Assembly: GCF_030372765.1 (NCBI RefSeq)
Contig: NZ_JAUCMW010000016.1
Location: 38,252-102,251, forward strand
Direction: 5' to 3'
Length of the DNA stretch: 64,000 nucleotides
From: Labilibaculum sp. K2S
Lineage (GTDB): Bacteria > Bacteroidota > Bacteroidia > Bacteroidales > Marinifilaceae
In this document: in pieces, positions 17,190 through 25,609 of the stretch
How the letters are laid out: every line of letters begins with the position of its first letter
How positions within the stretch are numbered: position 1 is the stretch's first letter
Translations under genes and position numbers: made by a program
The notes under the pieces: generated by a model
The model's input: the letters and a program-made list of their open reading frames with translations, nothing else
The model's database searches: none
What the model was told of the DNA's origin: nothing

Positions 17190-18434
17190 ATGAAAGAACT
17201 CTTGGGCGTTCAATTAAAAAATTGGTTGATCAACGAAGGAATAGCCGAATATTGGGCAATCATACTACAATCATTCATCGCAATCATTATTGTTATTTTC
17301 ATTGCTTGGATATGCGATGTTATTGCAAAAAAAGTTTTGATCTCAATCATCACCAAATTAGTTCGAAAAACAAAAACAAATTGGGATGATATTCTTTTGG
17401 AACGAAAAGTATTCAATAAAATAGCACATTTTGCTCCCGCAGCAATCATCTATTTTAGCGCAGGAATGCTTGATCATCAAGGCTTAAATAATTTCATCCA
17501 AAATAGTTCATATGTGTATATGGTGATATTGGCAATCATGCTGATTGACACATTTTTGAATGCTGGAAATGATATTTACAATACACTCCCCATTAGTAAA
17601 TCCAGACCAATTAAAGGTTTCCTGCAGATTGTGAAAATCTTCTTTTACGCAATGGGAATTATTTCCATTGTGGCTTTATTCATTCATAAAGACCCATTAA
17701 CAATACTTGCTGGAATGGGAGCTTTTGCTGCCGTTATCTTATTAATTTTTAAAGATACAATTCTTGGTTTTGTTGCTTCAATTCAGCTTTCAGCAAATAA
17801 GATGGTAAATATTGGCGATTGGATTTCAATGCCATCAAAAGGAGCCGACGGAACTGTTATTGATATCAGTTTAAACACCGTTAAAGTTCAAAACTGGGAC
17901 AAGACCATTAGTACAATTCCAACTTACACTTTGGTTTCTGAATCGTTCAACAATTGGAAAGGAATGGAAGAATCAGGTGGACGAAGAATAAAACGCCATC
18001 TAAATCTGGATGTAAAATCGATTCATTTTTTAAGTGAAGAAGAAATCGAAAAATTTGAAAAAATTAATTTACTAAAGGATTATCTGATTGAAAAAAAGAA
18101 TGAAATCCGGGCAAACAATCCAGAAGGCGAAATTCCTGTAAATCAAAGAAGATTAACCAATGTTGGTACATTCCGAAAATATGTTGAAGCTTATCTTCAG
18201 GAACACCCAAAGATTCATAACGAAATGACCTTTCTTGTTCGTCAGTTACAAGTATCAGAAAAAGGGTTGCCCTTAGAAATATATGTATTCTCAAACGATC
18301 AGGAATGGGCAAATTACGAGGCCATTCAAGCTGATATCTTTGATCATATATTAGCAATTGTTCCGGAATTTAATTTAAGAGTATTTCAGAATCCAACCGG
18401 AGACGATTTTCAAAAACTAGCAAACCGAGAATGA
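17190..18434 (+). CDS. mechanosensitive ion channel (MscS family, YbdG-like)
   Basis: 414 residues. Several N-terminal membrane helices (about 20-180) are followed by the MscS pore helix and beta domain (ILLIFKDTILGFVASIQLSANKMVNIGDWI, then DGTVIDISLNTVKVQNWDKT). The C-terminal part contains STIPTYTLVSESFNNWKGM and RRIKRHLNLDVKSI, matching the YbdG/MscM-like branch, with a ~50-residue insert typical of that group. It opens under membrane tension to release solutes in hypo-osmotic shock. The stop codon overlaps the next start (ATGA), giving a three-gene operon with the PQ-loop and CHI-like proteins. Confidence 0.92.
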   Translation: MKELLGVQLKNWLINEGIAEYWAIILQSFIAIIIVIFIAWICDVIAKKVLISIITKLVRKTKTNWDDILLERKVFNKIAHFAPAAIIYFSAGMLDHQGLNNFIQNSSYVYMVILAIMLIDTFLNAGNDIYNTLPISKSRPIKGFLQIVKIFFYAMGIISIVALFIHKDPLTILAGMGAFAAVILLIFKDTILGFVASIQLSANKMVNIGDWISMPSKGADGTVIDISLNTVKVQNWDKTISTIPTYTLVSESFNNWKGMEESGGRRIKRHLNLDVKSIHFLSEEEIEKFEKINLLKDYLIEKKNEIRANNPEGEIPVNQRRLTNVGTFRKYVEAYLQEHPKIHNEMTFLVRQLQVSEKGLPLEIYVFSNDQEWANYEAIQADIFDHILAIVPEFNLRVFQNPTGDDFQKLANRE

Positions 18435-18724
18435 AAACAGCATTACTAAAATTGAATTTCTTTGAATCATTAGGTTGGTTTGGGAATATTATTTTAAGCA
18501 TTGGAGTGATACCTCAGGTAGTACAAACCTACAAAACACATGATGTTGCAAGTTTTAACTGGCCATTTTTACTCATGTGGGCTTTTGGAGTGTTCTTTAC
18601 TTTTATTTATATTGTAAACGGAGATTTAAAATCCAACAAACGTCAATACCCCCTGTGGCTTAATTATTTAGTAAATATATTTGCTACCTTTTACCTGTGT
18701 TACGCGAAACTGATTTTCAGTTAA
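18431..18724 (+). CDS. PQ-loop / SemiSWEET-like small membrane transporter
   Basis: 97 residues, three membrane segments. The first holds the PQ motif (LSIGVIPQVVQTYKTHDVAS) and a conserved FLLMWAFGVFFTFIY follows, typical of a half-transporter that dimerises (SemiSWEET-like). Such proteins move sugars or related small molecules, but the substrate here is unknown. The start overlaps the mscS-like stop as ATGA, which supports both the start and co-translation. Confidence 0.8.
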   Translation: MKTALLKLNFFESLGWFGNIILSIGVIPQVVQTYKTHDVASFNWPFLLMWAFGVFFTFIYIVNGDLKSNKRQYPLWLNYLVNIFATFYLCYAKLIFS

Positions 18725-18753
18725 AAAAATTGCATCAACCTAATCACATAAAG

Positions 18754-19308
18754 ATGAAAAAAACACTTACTCTTTTTCTTTTACTATCAGGCTTTTACGG
18801 TTTTTCTCAGACAAGAGTTGGAGGGGTTGAACTACCAAACGAATTAATTATTAAGGAGCATCAGCTGCAATTAAAAGGTGCAGGAACCCGTGTTAAACTA
18901 TGGATGGACATGTACGCAATGGGACTGTATCTTTCAAAGGATATGAATGACGCTGAAAAAATCATCTCCGCAGATGAGAGTATGGGAATCCGCTTAGAAA
19001 TTATATCCGGATTAATTACCTCCGAAAAAATGGAAAAAGCTACCAGAGCTGGCTTTATGAATGCCACAAATGGTGAAATGGAAAATATAAAACAGGAGAT
19101 TGATGATTTTATCTCTGTTTTTCTGGGTGGTATTGAGAAAAAAGACGCTTTTGAATTTATATACTCGCCTGCTGACGGAACTTTAGTTTATAAAAATGGC
19201 GAATTAAAACAATCTATTCGCGGATTGTCATTCAAACAAGCCCTATTTGGCATATGGCTTTGTAACAAACCAGCAGATAAAAACCTAAAAGAGAAATTGA
19301 TAAACTAA
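18754..19308 (+). CDS. chalcone isomerase-like (CHI-like) secreted protein
   Basis: 184 residues from the ATG at 18754, which places a signal peptide first (KKTLTLFLLLSGFYGFSQ); a longer frame opens within the previous gene and is unlikely. The core (LKGAGTRVKLWMDMYAMGLYLSKD, then GFMNATNGEMENIKQEIDDF and QSIRGLSFKQALFGIWL) matches the chalcone isomerase-like fold, which in bacteria is not linked to flavonoids and may bind fatty acids. Last gene of the mscS operon, 29 bp after the PQ-loop gene. Confidence 0.85.
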   Translation: MKKTLTLFLLLSGFYGFSQTRVGGVELPNELIIKEHQLQLKGAGTRVKLWMDMYAMGLYLSKDMNDAEKIISADESMGIRLEIISGLITSEKMEKATRAGFMNATNGEMENIKQEIDDFISVFLGGIEKKDAFEFIYSPADGTLVYKNGELKQSIRGLSFKQALFGIWLCNKPADKNLKEKLIN

Positions 19309-19586
19309 TCAAGCGCTTTACATTACACATATTCTAACTGTTTTATTTAGGTTTTGCCAATCTATTTTATGCTTACAAAAATTTAAACTGAGCACCTAAA
19401 ATTCATTAAAAAAACACCAATTTTAAAATAAATATTTACCTTAGCCACGCACACCTAAAAGTAAGTTGATCTTTCAACTCACCAATAAACATAAATCTTT
19501 CGGACACGGAAAAAATTGTCTCTTAAGAAAATTTTGTGCACATAAAAATAAGTGCACATTTATTATTTGAAACAAAAACAATAACA

Positions 19587-20672
19587 ATGAGTACCAAAAG
19601 ATTTTCGAAAATTGTTGGGTCTGGTAGTTACATCCCAACCGTTCAAGTAAAAAATGAGCATTTTTTGAATCATGAATTTTTCGAACCAAATGGCCAGAAA
19701 ATTGAAACTCCCACAATTGAAATTATAGAGAAATTTAAAGACATTACTGGGATTGTAGAACGAAAATATGCCTCTCCTAATCAACAAAACTCTGATCTTG
19801 CCTATTTAGCAGCAAAAAATGCTTTGGAATCATCTAAAATAGATAAAGAGAGTTTAGACTATATTATAGTCGCTCACAATTTCGGAGATGTTAAACCAAA
19901 CTCTACGCTGACAAGTCAGTTGCCTTGTTTGGCTGCAAAAGTGAAGAATCTTCTTCAAATTGAAAATCCTAAAACAATAGCTTATGATGTTCTATTTGGA
20001 TGTCCGGGTTGGATTCAAGGTATGATTCAAGCTAACTACTATATCAAATCAGGCGATGCACAACGAGTAATGGTTATTGGATCAGAAACCTTATCAAGAG
20101 TTTGTGATCCGTACGACAGAGATAGCATGATTTACTCTGATGGTGCAGGAGCTACAATACTGGAAGCATGCGAAGCTGAAGAAGCATCAGGAATATTGGC
20201 TCATGCCGTGCGAACCGATACCATCAATGAAGCTTTCTTTTTACGCGCTGATATTTCAGACAATGCCGATTTTGAAGGCAACAGCAATAGTCTTTTCATA
20301 AAGATGTATGGCCGTAAAATTTACGAATATGCCATCACAAATGTTCCCGGTGTTGTAAAAGAAAGTATCGATAAAGCGGGATTGGATATTAAGGACATTA
20401 AAAAAATCCTTATTCATCAGGCAAACGAAAAAATGGATGAAGCCATTGCCAAGCGACTCTTTCGTTTGTATCAAGAAAAACACGTCCCAGAGAAAATCAT
20501 GCCTATGATTATTAAAGAGATGGGAAATAATTCAGTAGCAACTATACCAATTCTTTACGATCAGATTGCCAAAGATAGATTAGACGATCATAAATTAAAT
20601 GAAGGTGATTACGTTGTTTTTGCATCGGTTGGTGCTGGAATGAACATTAATGCTTTTGTTTATCAGGTTTAA
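19587..20672 (+). CDS. 3-oxoacyl-ACP synthase III family protein (FabH-like)
   Basis: 361 residues from the ATG at 19587; an ATG 51 bp upstream would add an unlikely leader. Thiolase-fold KAS III with catalytic triad visible: Cys139 in DVLFGCPGWIQG, His in ILIHQANEKMDEAI and Asn in EMGNNSVATIPILYD. FabH-type enzymes condense acyl-CoA with malonyl-ACP; this longer variant has an insertion near the N-terminus (EFFEPNGQKIETPTIEIIEKF) and belongs to the Bacteroidota group of FabH paralogues whose starter is not known. Single gene; the next hairpin with T-run is at 20871. Confidence 0.88.
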   Translation: MSTKRFSKIVGSGSYIPTVQVKNEHFLNHEFFEPNGQKIETPTIEIIEKFKDITGIVERKYASPNQQNSDLAYLAAKNALESSKIDKESLDYIIVAHNFGDVKPNSTLTSQLPCLAAKVKNLLQIENPKTIAYDVLFGCPGWIQGMIQANYYIKSGDAQRVMVIGSETLSRVCDPYDRDSMIYSDGAGATILEACEAEEASGILAHAVRTDTINEAFFLRADISDNADFEGNSNSLFIKMYGRKIYEYAITNVPGVVKESIDKAGLDIKDIKKILIHQANEKMDEAIAKRLFRLYQEKHVPEKIMPMIIKEMGNNSVATIPILYDQIAKDRLDDHKLNEGDYVVFASVGAGMNINAFVYQV

Positions 20673-20870
20673 TGAATGGCTAAAACGATAAAAACTCTTT
20701 TTTTAGATCTTTTTCAAAAAAAATTTCAAAAAGGTTTGTAATCCAAAATTAATTTTAGCAAATTAGCCGAGCTGAATCTGAAATACACAGGGAGATTAGA
20801 AGATAGAGGAGATAGACAATATTCAGAAGTCAGAATCAAACTGCATTCTAACCCTAAGATTACTATAGAT

Positions 20871-20912
20871 AATTACCCGATCAAATTCATTTGATTCGGG
20901 TAATTCTTTTTT
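20871..20912 (+). terminator. strong rho-independent terminator
   Basis: AATTACCCGA-TCAAAT pairs with ATTTGA-TCGGGTAATT (one bulge), about 16 bp of stem, followed by six T. It stops rightward transcripts, 200 bp after the KAS III gene. Confidence 0.85.
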
Positions 20913-21002
20913 ATATTAAACTGATTTTTCGAAGTCAGAATTTATTTTCCTCAATAGACCTTTAGACATCCAAAAATCAGTTTAGGGTAGATTAATATCA
21001 AT

Positions 21003-21032
21003 AAAAAAACGCAGAAATTAAATTCCTGCGTT
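21003..21032 (-). terminator. rlmB terminator
   Basis: On the minus strand AACGCAG and CTGCGTT flank an 10-nt loop and are followed by seven T, 24 bp past the rlmB stop. Confidence 0.85.
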
Positions 21033-21055
21033 CAAATCTATGTTTTTTTAGAAGA

Positions 21056-21796
21056 CTAACTTCTTTGTCTCACTGCCTCGTATACCATTAAGGATGCTGC
21101 AACAGATACATTCAATGATTGAATTGAACCGGTAATTGGAATTTTAACCTGCTCGTCAGCCAAGCGCAGCAAAGCATCTTCAATCCCAACATCTTCCGAT
21201 CCCATAACAATAGCTGTTGCTAATGTAAAATCACCTTCAGTATAAACTTTTTCAGCCTTTTCAGTTGCTGCAATAATTCGAATTCCTTCTTTCTTCAAAT
21301 AACGGGCAAGAGTCTTTAAATTTTGAACCCTGCAAACAGGTATGTTATACAAAGCTCCGGCAGATGTTTTAATAGAATCAGGAGTAATCTTCGCTGAATT
21401 CTTAAAAGGAATTACAATGGCATGTACACCAGCACATTCAGCAGAACGAGCAATAGCACCAAAGTTACGAACATCTGTAATTTCATCTAAAAGCAACAGC
21501 AGAGGTGTTTTACCTTGAGCAAATAGTTCAGGTACAATTTCTTCTATTTCCTGATAAGGAATTGGAACAATTAAAGCAACAACTCCCTGATTATTATGCT
21601 GATCCAAAGAATTCAACTTCTCAACAGGAACAAACTGATATTCAACTCCCTTTTCGCGAATTAAATCGAATAATTCTTGAAACAAAGGACCTGCTAATCC
21701 TGTTTTGATCAATACTTTTTCGATTTCCTTTTCACTTTTTATTGCTTCCATTGTTGCTCTGATTCCGAACAACATCTCCTGTTTCTGTTTAGCCAT
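21056..21796 (-). CDS. rlmB: 23S rRNA (guanosine-2'-O-)-methyltransferase RlmB
   Basis: 246 residues. An N-terminal substrate-binding domain (MLFGIRATMEAIKSEKEIEKV) is followed by the SPOUT/TrmD-like fold with its three motifs: LDEITDVRNFGAIARSAECAG, IVMGSEDVGIEDALL and IPITGSIQSLNVSVAASLMVYE. It methylates the ribose of G2251 in the 23S P-loop. The start lies 12 bp downstream of the DUF418 remnant, so it may be transcribed from the ABC-F operon. Confidence 0.93.
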   Translation of the reverse strand: MAKQKQEMLFGIRATMEAIKSEKEIEKVLIKTGLAGPLFQELFDLIREKGVEYQFVPVEKLNSLDQHNNQGVVALIVPIPYQEIEEIVPELFAQGKTPLLLLLDEITDVRNFGAIARSAECAGVHAIVIPFKNSAKITPDSIKTSAGALYNIPVCRVQNLKTLARYLKKEGIRIIAATEKAEKVYTEGDFTLATAIVMGSEDVGIEDALLRLADEQVKIPITGSIQSLNVSVAASLMVYEAVRQRS

Positions 21797-21808
21797 CGAT
21801 TAATTTGC

Positions 21809-22184
21809 TTATTGGTGTTTTACATTCATTAATAATTGTGGCTTTTCCTTATAAGTTATATATCGCCACAACCATTCAAATGGTCCCATTTTATAATATT
21901 TCAGCCAGATAGAGGAAGAAATCAATTGAAATGTCCAAATTAACAAAACCCAAACCAGTAATTCTGTTCTTGAGTAGCGAGCAAACATTCCAAAGCCATA
22001 ACTATAAAAAATAATGGAACAAATTATGGATTGACAAAGGTAGTTCGTAAAAGCCATTCGACCAACTGCTTCTAACGCTTTTGTGAAAAAATGCAAAATT
22101 TTCATTTGATAAACCAAAAGAATCAAACCAATATAATCTAAGGAAGTAAACAAACTGCCAAAATAATTGAACTGATAAAACTTA
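21809..22184 (-). pseudogene. C-terminal remnant of a DUF418 membrane protein
   Basis: The frame reads about 125 residues that match only the C-terminal part of DUF418 proteins (VGRMAFTNYLCQSIICSIIFY, then WVLLIWTFQLISSSIWLKYYKMGPFEWLWRYITY). Full-length members are about 350-400 residues with many membrane helices; the first two thirds are missing. No ATG precedes the homologous part: the only start near it is a TTG at 22153, and the family-like sequence (KFYQFNYFGSLFTSLDYIG) continues upstream of that to the end of the ABC-F gene. This indicates a 5' deletion that fused the fragment directly behind the ABC-F stop codon. The frame is otherwise intact, so the loss may be recent. Confidence 0.75.
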
Positions 22185-24125
22185 CTACTCCCCTTTTTCT
22201 GCGATTAGCAGCTCTAACTCCTCATTTAAGTTTTCCCAATCCGACATTTCTTTTTCAAGATCTTTTTTGGTTTTCTCATATTTCGCAAACAGAGACTGAT
22301 CCTGCATTTTTTCAGGATTTGCAAGCATTTCCTCCATTGCTATTATTTGCTCTTCGAAGCGTGCAATATTCTTTTCTGAATTTGAAACAGCTCTTTCCAT
22401 TTTAGAGATTTTCTTATTCATCTCTTTCCGCTCCAAATAATTCAATTTATTATCGGAAGGTGCAACATCAACCTGAACAGCAGAAACCGTTTTCTTCACT
22501 TCCAATTCCTTTAGTGAATCCATCTTCTTGGTTTGAAGAAAATCATAAATTCCACCCAGATGTTCTTTTATCTTTTTGTTGGTAAACTCATACACTTTTG
22601 ATGACAAACCATTTAAAAATTCACGATCGTGAGAAACTACGATAACCGTACCATCAAATTGATTCAATGCTTCTTTCAAAACATCTTTCGATCTCATATC
22701 CAAATGGTTTGTAGGCTCATCGAGTACCAGAAGATTCACTGGTTCCAAAAGCAAACGAATCATAGCCAAACGCGAACGCTCTCCTCCGGATAAAACCTTC
22801 ACTTTTTTATCAATATCCTCGCCCCGAAACATAAATGCGCCTAAAATATCACGAATCTTAGTTCTTACATCTCCAACCGCAACATCATCAATCGTTTCAA
22901 ATACCGACTTGTTTTCATTCAGCATTTGAGCCTGATTTTGAGCAAAATAGCCAATCTTTACATTGTGTCCAAGTTTACAAGTGCCCGTGTGTTCGAGTTC
23001 GCCCATCAAAACTTTTACCAGTGTTGATTTCCCTTCCCCATTCTTACCCACAAAAGCAAGTTTCTCACCTCTCTCAATTACAAATTCAAGCTCATTTAAA
23101 ACCAGATGATCACCATATGCTTTACTCAAATTTTTAACTTCACAAACCAAATCACCCGATCGGGGTGCCGGTGGAAATTTCAGGCTTAGTTTCGAACTAT
23201 CCTCCTCATCAATCTCAATACGATCAATTTTATCCAATTGCTTGATACGAGACTGAACCTGAACCGATTTTGTTGCCTTATAACGAAAACGCTCAATAAA
23301 ATCTTCAGTATCTTTTATTTGTTTTTGCTGATTAATGTAGGCTTTCATTTGCTGTTCGCGACGTTCAGCGTGCAGAACAACATATTGTGAATAGGGAACC
23401 TTATAATCGTATATTTTGCCAACAGAAATTTCAACGGTTCTATTGGTTATATTATCCAAAAATGCCCGGTCATGAGATACCAATACTACGGCTCCCGGGT
23501 AAGTTTTCAGAAAATCCTCCAGCCACTGAATCGATTCAATATCCAAATGATTCGTAGGCTCATCGAGAAGGAAAACATGTGGGCGCCGCAACAGAATTTT
23601 GGCCAATTCTACCCGCATTCTCCATCCTCCGCTAAATTCCGTAGTCTGTCGAATAAAATCACTTCTTAAAAATCCCAATCCAAGTAAAGTACGCTCAGCT
23701 TCGGCTTCGATATTTTCGCCACCCATCATATGATAGCGATCGTTTTTATCAGTAAGCCGCTCTATCAGCTTCATGTACTCTTCCGATTCGTAATCGGTTC
23801 GCTCAGCAATCTCTAAATTAATTTCAGCAATTTCCTTTTCCAGACCCAAAACCTCTTCAAAAGCTGATAAAGCTTCCTCCATCACGGTATTACCGTCGAT
23901 ATGATTTACCTGCTGAGGTAGGTATCCTATTTTAATCTCATTTGGTAATGATACAGTTCCTGTTGTAGGCGCCTGATAACCGGCAAATATTTTCAGCAAA
24001 GTTGATTTTCCTGCACCATTCTTCCCAACCAATCCGATTCGGTCACGAGTATTTACAATAAAACTAACTTGCTTAAAAAGGGTAAAGCCACCAAATTCAA
24101 CCGTAAGATTGTTAATAGAGATCAT
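22185..24125 (-). CDS. ABC-F family ATP-binding protein (Uup/YdiF-like)
   Basis: 646 residues, two ABC domains in one chain and no membrane part. Walker A motifs GKNGAGKST (about 34-42) and GKNGEGKST (about 364-372); signatures SGGWRMRVELAKIL and SGGERSRLAMIRLL; Walker B VFLLDEPTNHLD and LLVLDEPTNHLD. A linker between the domains holds the basic P-site tRNA interaction motif region (KQKQIKDTEDFIERFRYKATK), and a coiled coil ends the protein (about 570-645). ABC-F proteins act on the ribosome; this one resembles the Uup/YdiF group of housekeeping factors rather than resistance proteins, by its C-terminal coiled coil. Followed directly by the DUF418 remnant. Confidence 0.93.
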   Translation of the reverse strand: MISINNLTVEFGGFTLFKQVSFIVNTRDRIGLVGKNGAGKSTLLKIFAGYQAPTTGTVSLPNEIKIGYLPQQVNHIDGNTVMEEALSAFEEVLGLEKEIAEINLEIAERTDYESEEYMKLIERLTDKNDRYHMMGGENIEAEAERTLLGLGFLRSDFIRQTTEFSGGWRMRVELAKILLRRPHVFLLDEPTNHLDIESIQWLEDFLKTYPGAVVLVSHDRAFLDNITNRTVEISVGKIYDYKVPYSQYVVLHAERREQQMKAYINQQKQIKDTEDFIERFRYKATKSVQVQSRIKQLDKIDRIEIDEEDSSKLSLKFPPAPRSGDLVCEVKNLSKAYGDHLVLNELEFVIERGEKLAFVGKNGEGKSTLVKVLMGELEHTGTCKLGHNVKIGYFAQNQAQMLNENKSVFETIDDVAVGDVRTKIRDILGAFMFRGEDIDKKVKVLSGGERSRLAMIRLLLEPVNLLVLDEPTNHLDMRSKDVLKEALNQFDGTVIVVSHDREFLNGLSSKVYEFTNKKIKEHLGGIYDFLQTKKMDSLKELEVKKTVSAVQVDVAPSDNKLNYLERKEMNKKISKMERAVSNSEKNIARFEEQIIAMEEMLANPEKMQDQSLFAKYEKTKKDLEKEMSDWENLNEELELLIAEKGE

Positions 24126-24210
24126 ACTAATTCATGTTTTTCTGTTAAAGCGACAAAGATAACAACAGTTCTCAGTTATCCGTAATCATTGATCAGTAAA
24201 TACAAACATC

Positions 24211-24957
24211 CTAATTATCACAAATCACGGCCAGCTTATCTTCCTGTAAAATTTGTGCTTTTTTTATTAATTCTGATTGTATGATATTTTCTTTCACTTC
24301 GAGCATAACAATGGTTTCAGCCTCGGCAAAAGAGATATCATAAATCCGGTTTACTTTCTGATATTCCTTCGGATATTTTGAAATCAACTGATCGTACAAT
24401 TGATCCAAATTACTTTTCGAAGGATTGTGAAATTCCAACTTCAACTCAAAGCGTCGAACCAAGGCTTCATCAATTAAGTCAATTTGGTTGGTCGCCGCAA
24501 TTAGAATCGAGTTTTTTGGTAAAGAATCAATCTGTTGAATCATACTATTCACCACTCGTTTCATCTCACTGCTATCGGTATTGTCATAGTTTCTTTCTTT
24601 GCCCAAAGAATCGAACTCATCGAAAAACAAAACAGCTTCCTGAGTTTCTGCCATTTTAAATGCTGCAGCTATATTTCTTGAGGTTTCTCCTAATTTGGAC
24701 GAGACAATATTACCCAAATTAATCGTTTTCAACTTCTTGCCCAGTTTATGTGATATTGCCCTGGCAGTCATAGTCTTTCCACATCCTGATTTTCCAAAAA
24801 GCAAGAGTTTATTTACAACCGGCAAGCCAAATTTGTTTAATATTTCAAGATGTTCGTACTCTCGCAGAAACTGTTCCACTTGAACTGACAACTCCTTATC
24901 AAAAACAATATCCTCAAAATCGACCCGTCCCATATTGGGAACAAATAAATGATTCAT
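24211..24957 (-). CDS. AAA family ATPase, single domain
   Basis: 248 residues with a single AAA module: Walker A FGKSGCGKT (54-62), Walker B VLFFDEFDS (109-117), sensor 1 ILIAATNQID and an arginine pair LVRRFE. A short N-terminal segment (RVDFEDIVFDKEL) and C-terminal four-helix part complete the fold. Close relatives are often encoded with a subtilisin-like (S8) protease; no such gene is present here. The nearest neighbour is a divergent 146-residue protein of unknown function. The job is unknown: remodelling of a protein partner is the general role of this type. Confidence 0.85.
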   Translation of the reverse strand: MNHLFVPNMGRVDFEDIVFDKELSVQVEQFLREYEHLEILNKFGLPVVNKLLLFGKSGCGKTMTARAISHKLGKKLKTINLGNIVSSKLGETSRNIAAAFKMAETQEAVLFFDEFDSLGKERNYDNTDSSEMKRVVNSMIQQIDSLPKNSILIAATNQIDLIDEALVRRFELKLEFHNPSKSNLDQLYDQLISKYPKEYQKVNRIYDISFAEAETIVMLEVKENIIQSELIKKAQILQEDKLAVICDN

Positions 24958-25027
24958 GCTTAGCTTATATGTTTGTGTTTAAATATTTTGCAAACCTACC
25001 ATTTAATCTTCAATCCGGAAAAAATCA

Positions 25028-25058
25028 TTTGGTAGTTTTAGAAAAAGAATTACATTTG
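25028..25058 (+). promoter_or_regulatory. Bacteroidota-type primary promoter
   Basis: TTTG (25028-25031), 19-nt spacer and TACATTTG (25051-25058), matching the -33 TTTG and -7 TAnnTTTG consensus of Bacteroidota. It would start transcription about 60 nt before the GTG at 25123. Confidence 0.6.
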
Positions 25059-25122
25059 CAAACCCTAAAAAAAACCAATCTATGAATATGCAAATCAATT
25101 AATTAACAAAATAAAAAATAGA

Positions 25123-25563
25123 GTGGGGAATTCTTATTACAACTATGTAGAGGAACACAAGCTTCTTGTAGAATGCTTTTGCGGAGAGACGAAGATTGAA
25201 GATGTATTTGAATTAAAAAGTGAAATTGAATCTTGTTTAGACCAAGTGCCTAAATTTAGCGTTTTGGTTGATATTCAAGAGAATACCGATAAGCCTTTTC
25301 ATAAAATGAATGATGCTTTTATCGAATTCTATTCAAAATCAAAATTAACTTTAAAAATTGACCGTATTGCTGTTGTTACACACACACCAAGTCAGGTTGT
25401 AAACACCATACTTTTTATCGATGGCTTAAAAGAAGTATTCGATATACCAATAAGAGTATTTAGTTCTATTGAGTCATCAGTTAACTGGCTGCATTCAGAT
25501 GTTAGTATTGACAAAATAAAATCGATGCTTGAAGACTTTAAAAACACAATTGTGTTAAAATAA
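25123..25563 (+). CDS. hypothetical protein, STAS/SpoIIAA-like fold suspected
   Basis: 146 residues starting at GTG (no in-frame ATG upstream before a stop). Alternating strands and helices with FSVLVDIQENTDKPF, DRIAVVTHTPSQVVNTILFIDGL and IRVFSSIESSVNWLHSD resemble the small SpoIIAA/STAS-like proteins of Bacteroidota; this is a structural impression, not a firm match. It has its own promoter at 25028 and terminator at 25563 and is divergent from the AAA ATPase. No signal peptide. Confidence 0.6.
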   Translation: MGNSYYNYVEEHKLLVECFCGETKIEDVFELKSEIESCLDQVPKFSVLVDIQENTDKPFHKMNDAFIEFYSKSKLTLKIDRIAVVTHTPSQVVNTILFIDGLKEVFDIPIRVFSSIESSVNWLHSDVSIDKIKSMLEDFKNTIVLK

Positions 25564-25595
25564 AAAAGGGAGTTCCATTGGAGCTCCCTTTCTGT
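25563..25595 (+). terminator. rho-independent terminator
   Basis: AAAGGGAG (25565-25572) pairs with CTCCCTTT (25584-25591) with an extended inner stem; A-run before and T-rich after, so it may act in both directions between convergent genes. Confidence 0.75.
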
Positions 25596-25609
25596 TTCCA
25601 GATTTAAGA

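Larger units (their letters stand above)
20673..21055. other. intergenic region with two terminators
   Basis: No gene recognised. It contains a long hairpin plus T-run at 20871-20912 and the rlmB terminator at 21003-21032. The 200 bp between the KAS III stop and the first hairpin is purine-rich (about 20795-20820) and could be a 3' untranslated region or a small RNA; no convincing promoter was found. Confidence 0.5.

Noticed and set aside
24211..25563. Anti-phage defence pair (AAA ATPase plus protease)
   Set aside because: No protease gene is present and the neighbouring genes are housekeeping, so a defence system cannot be supported.
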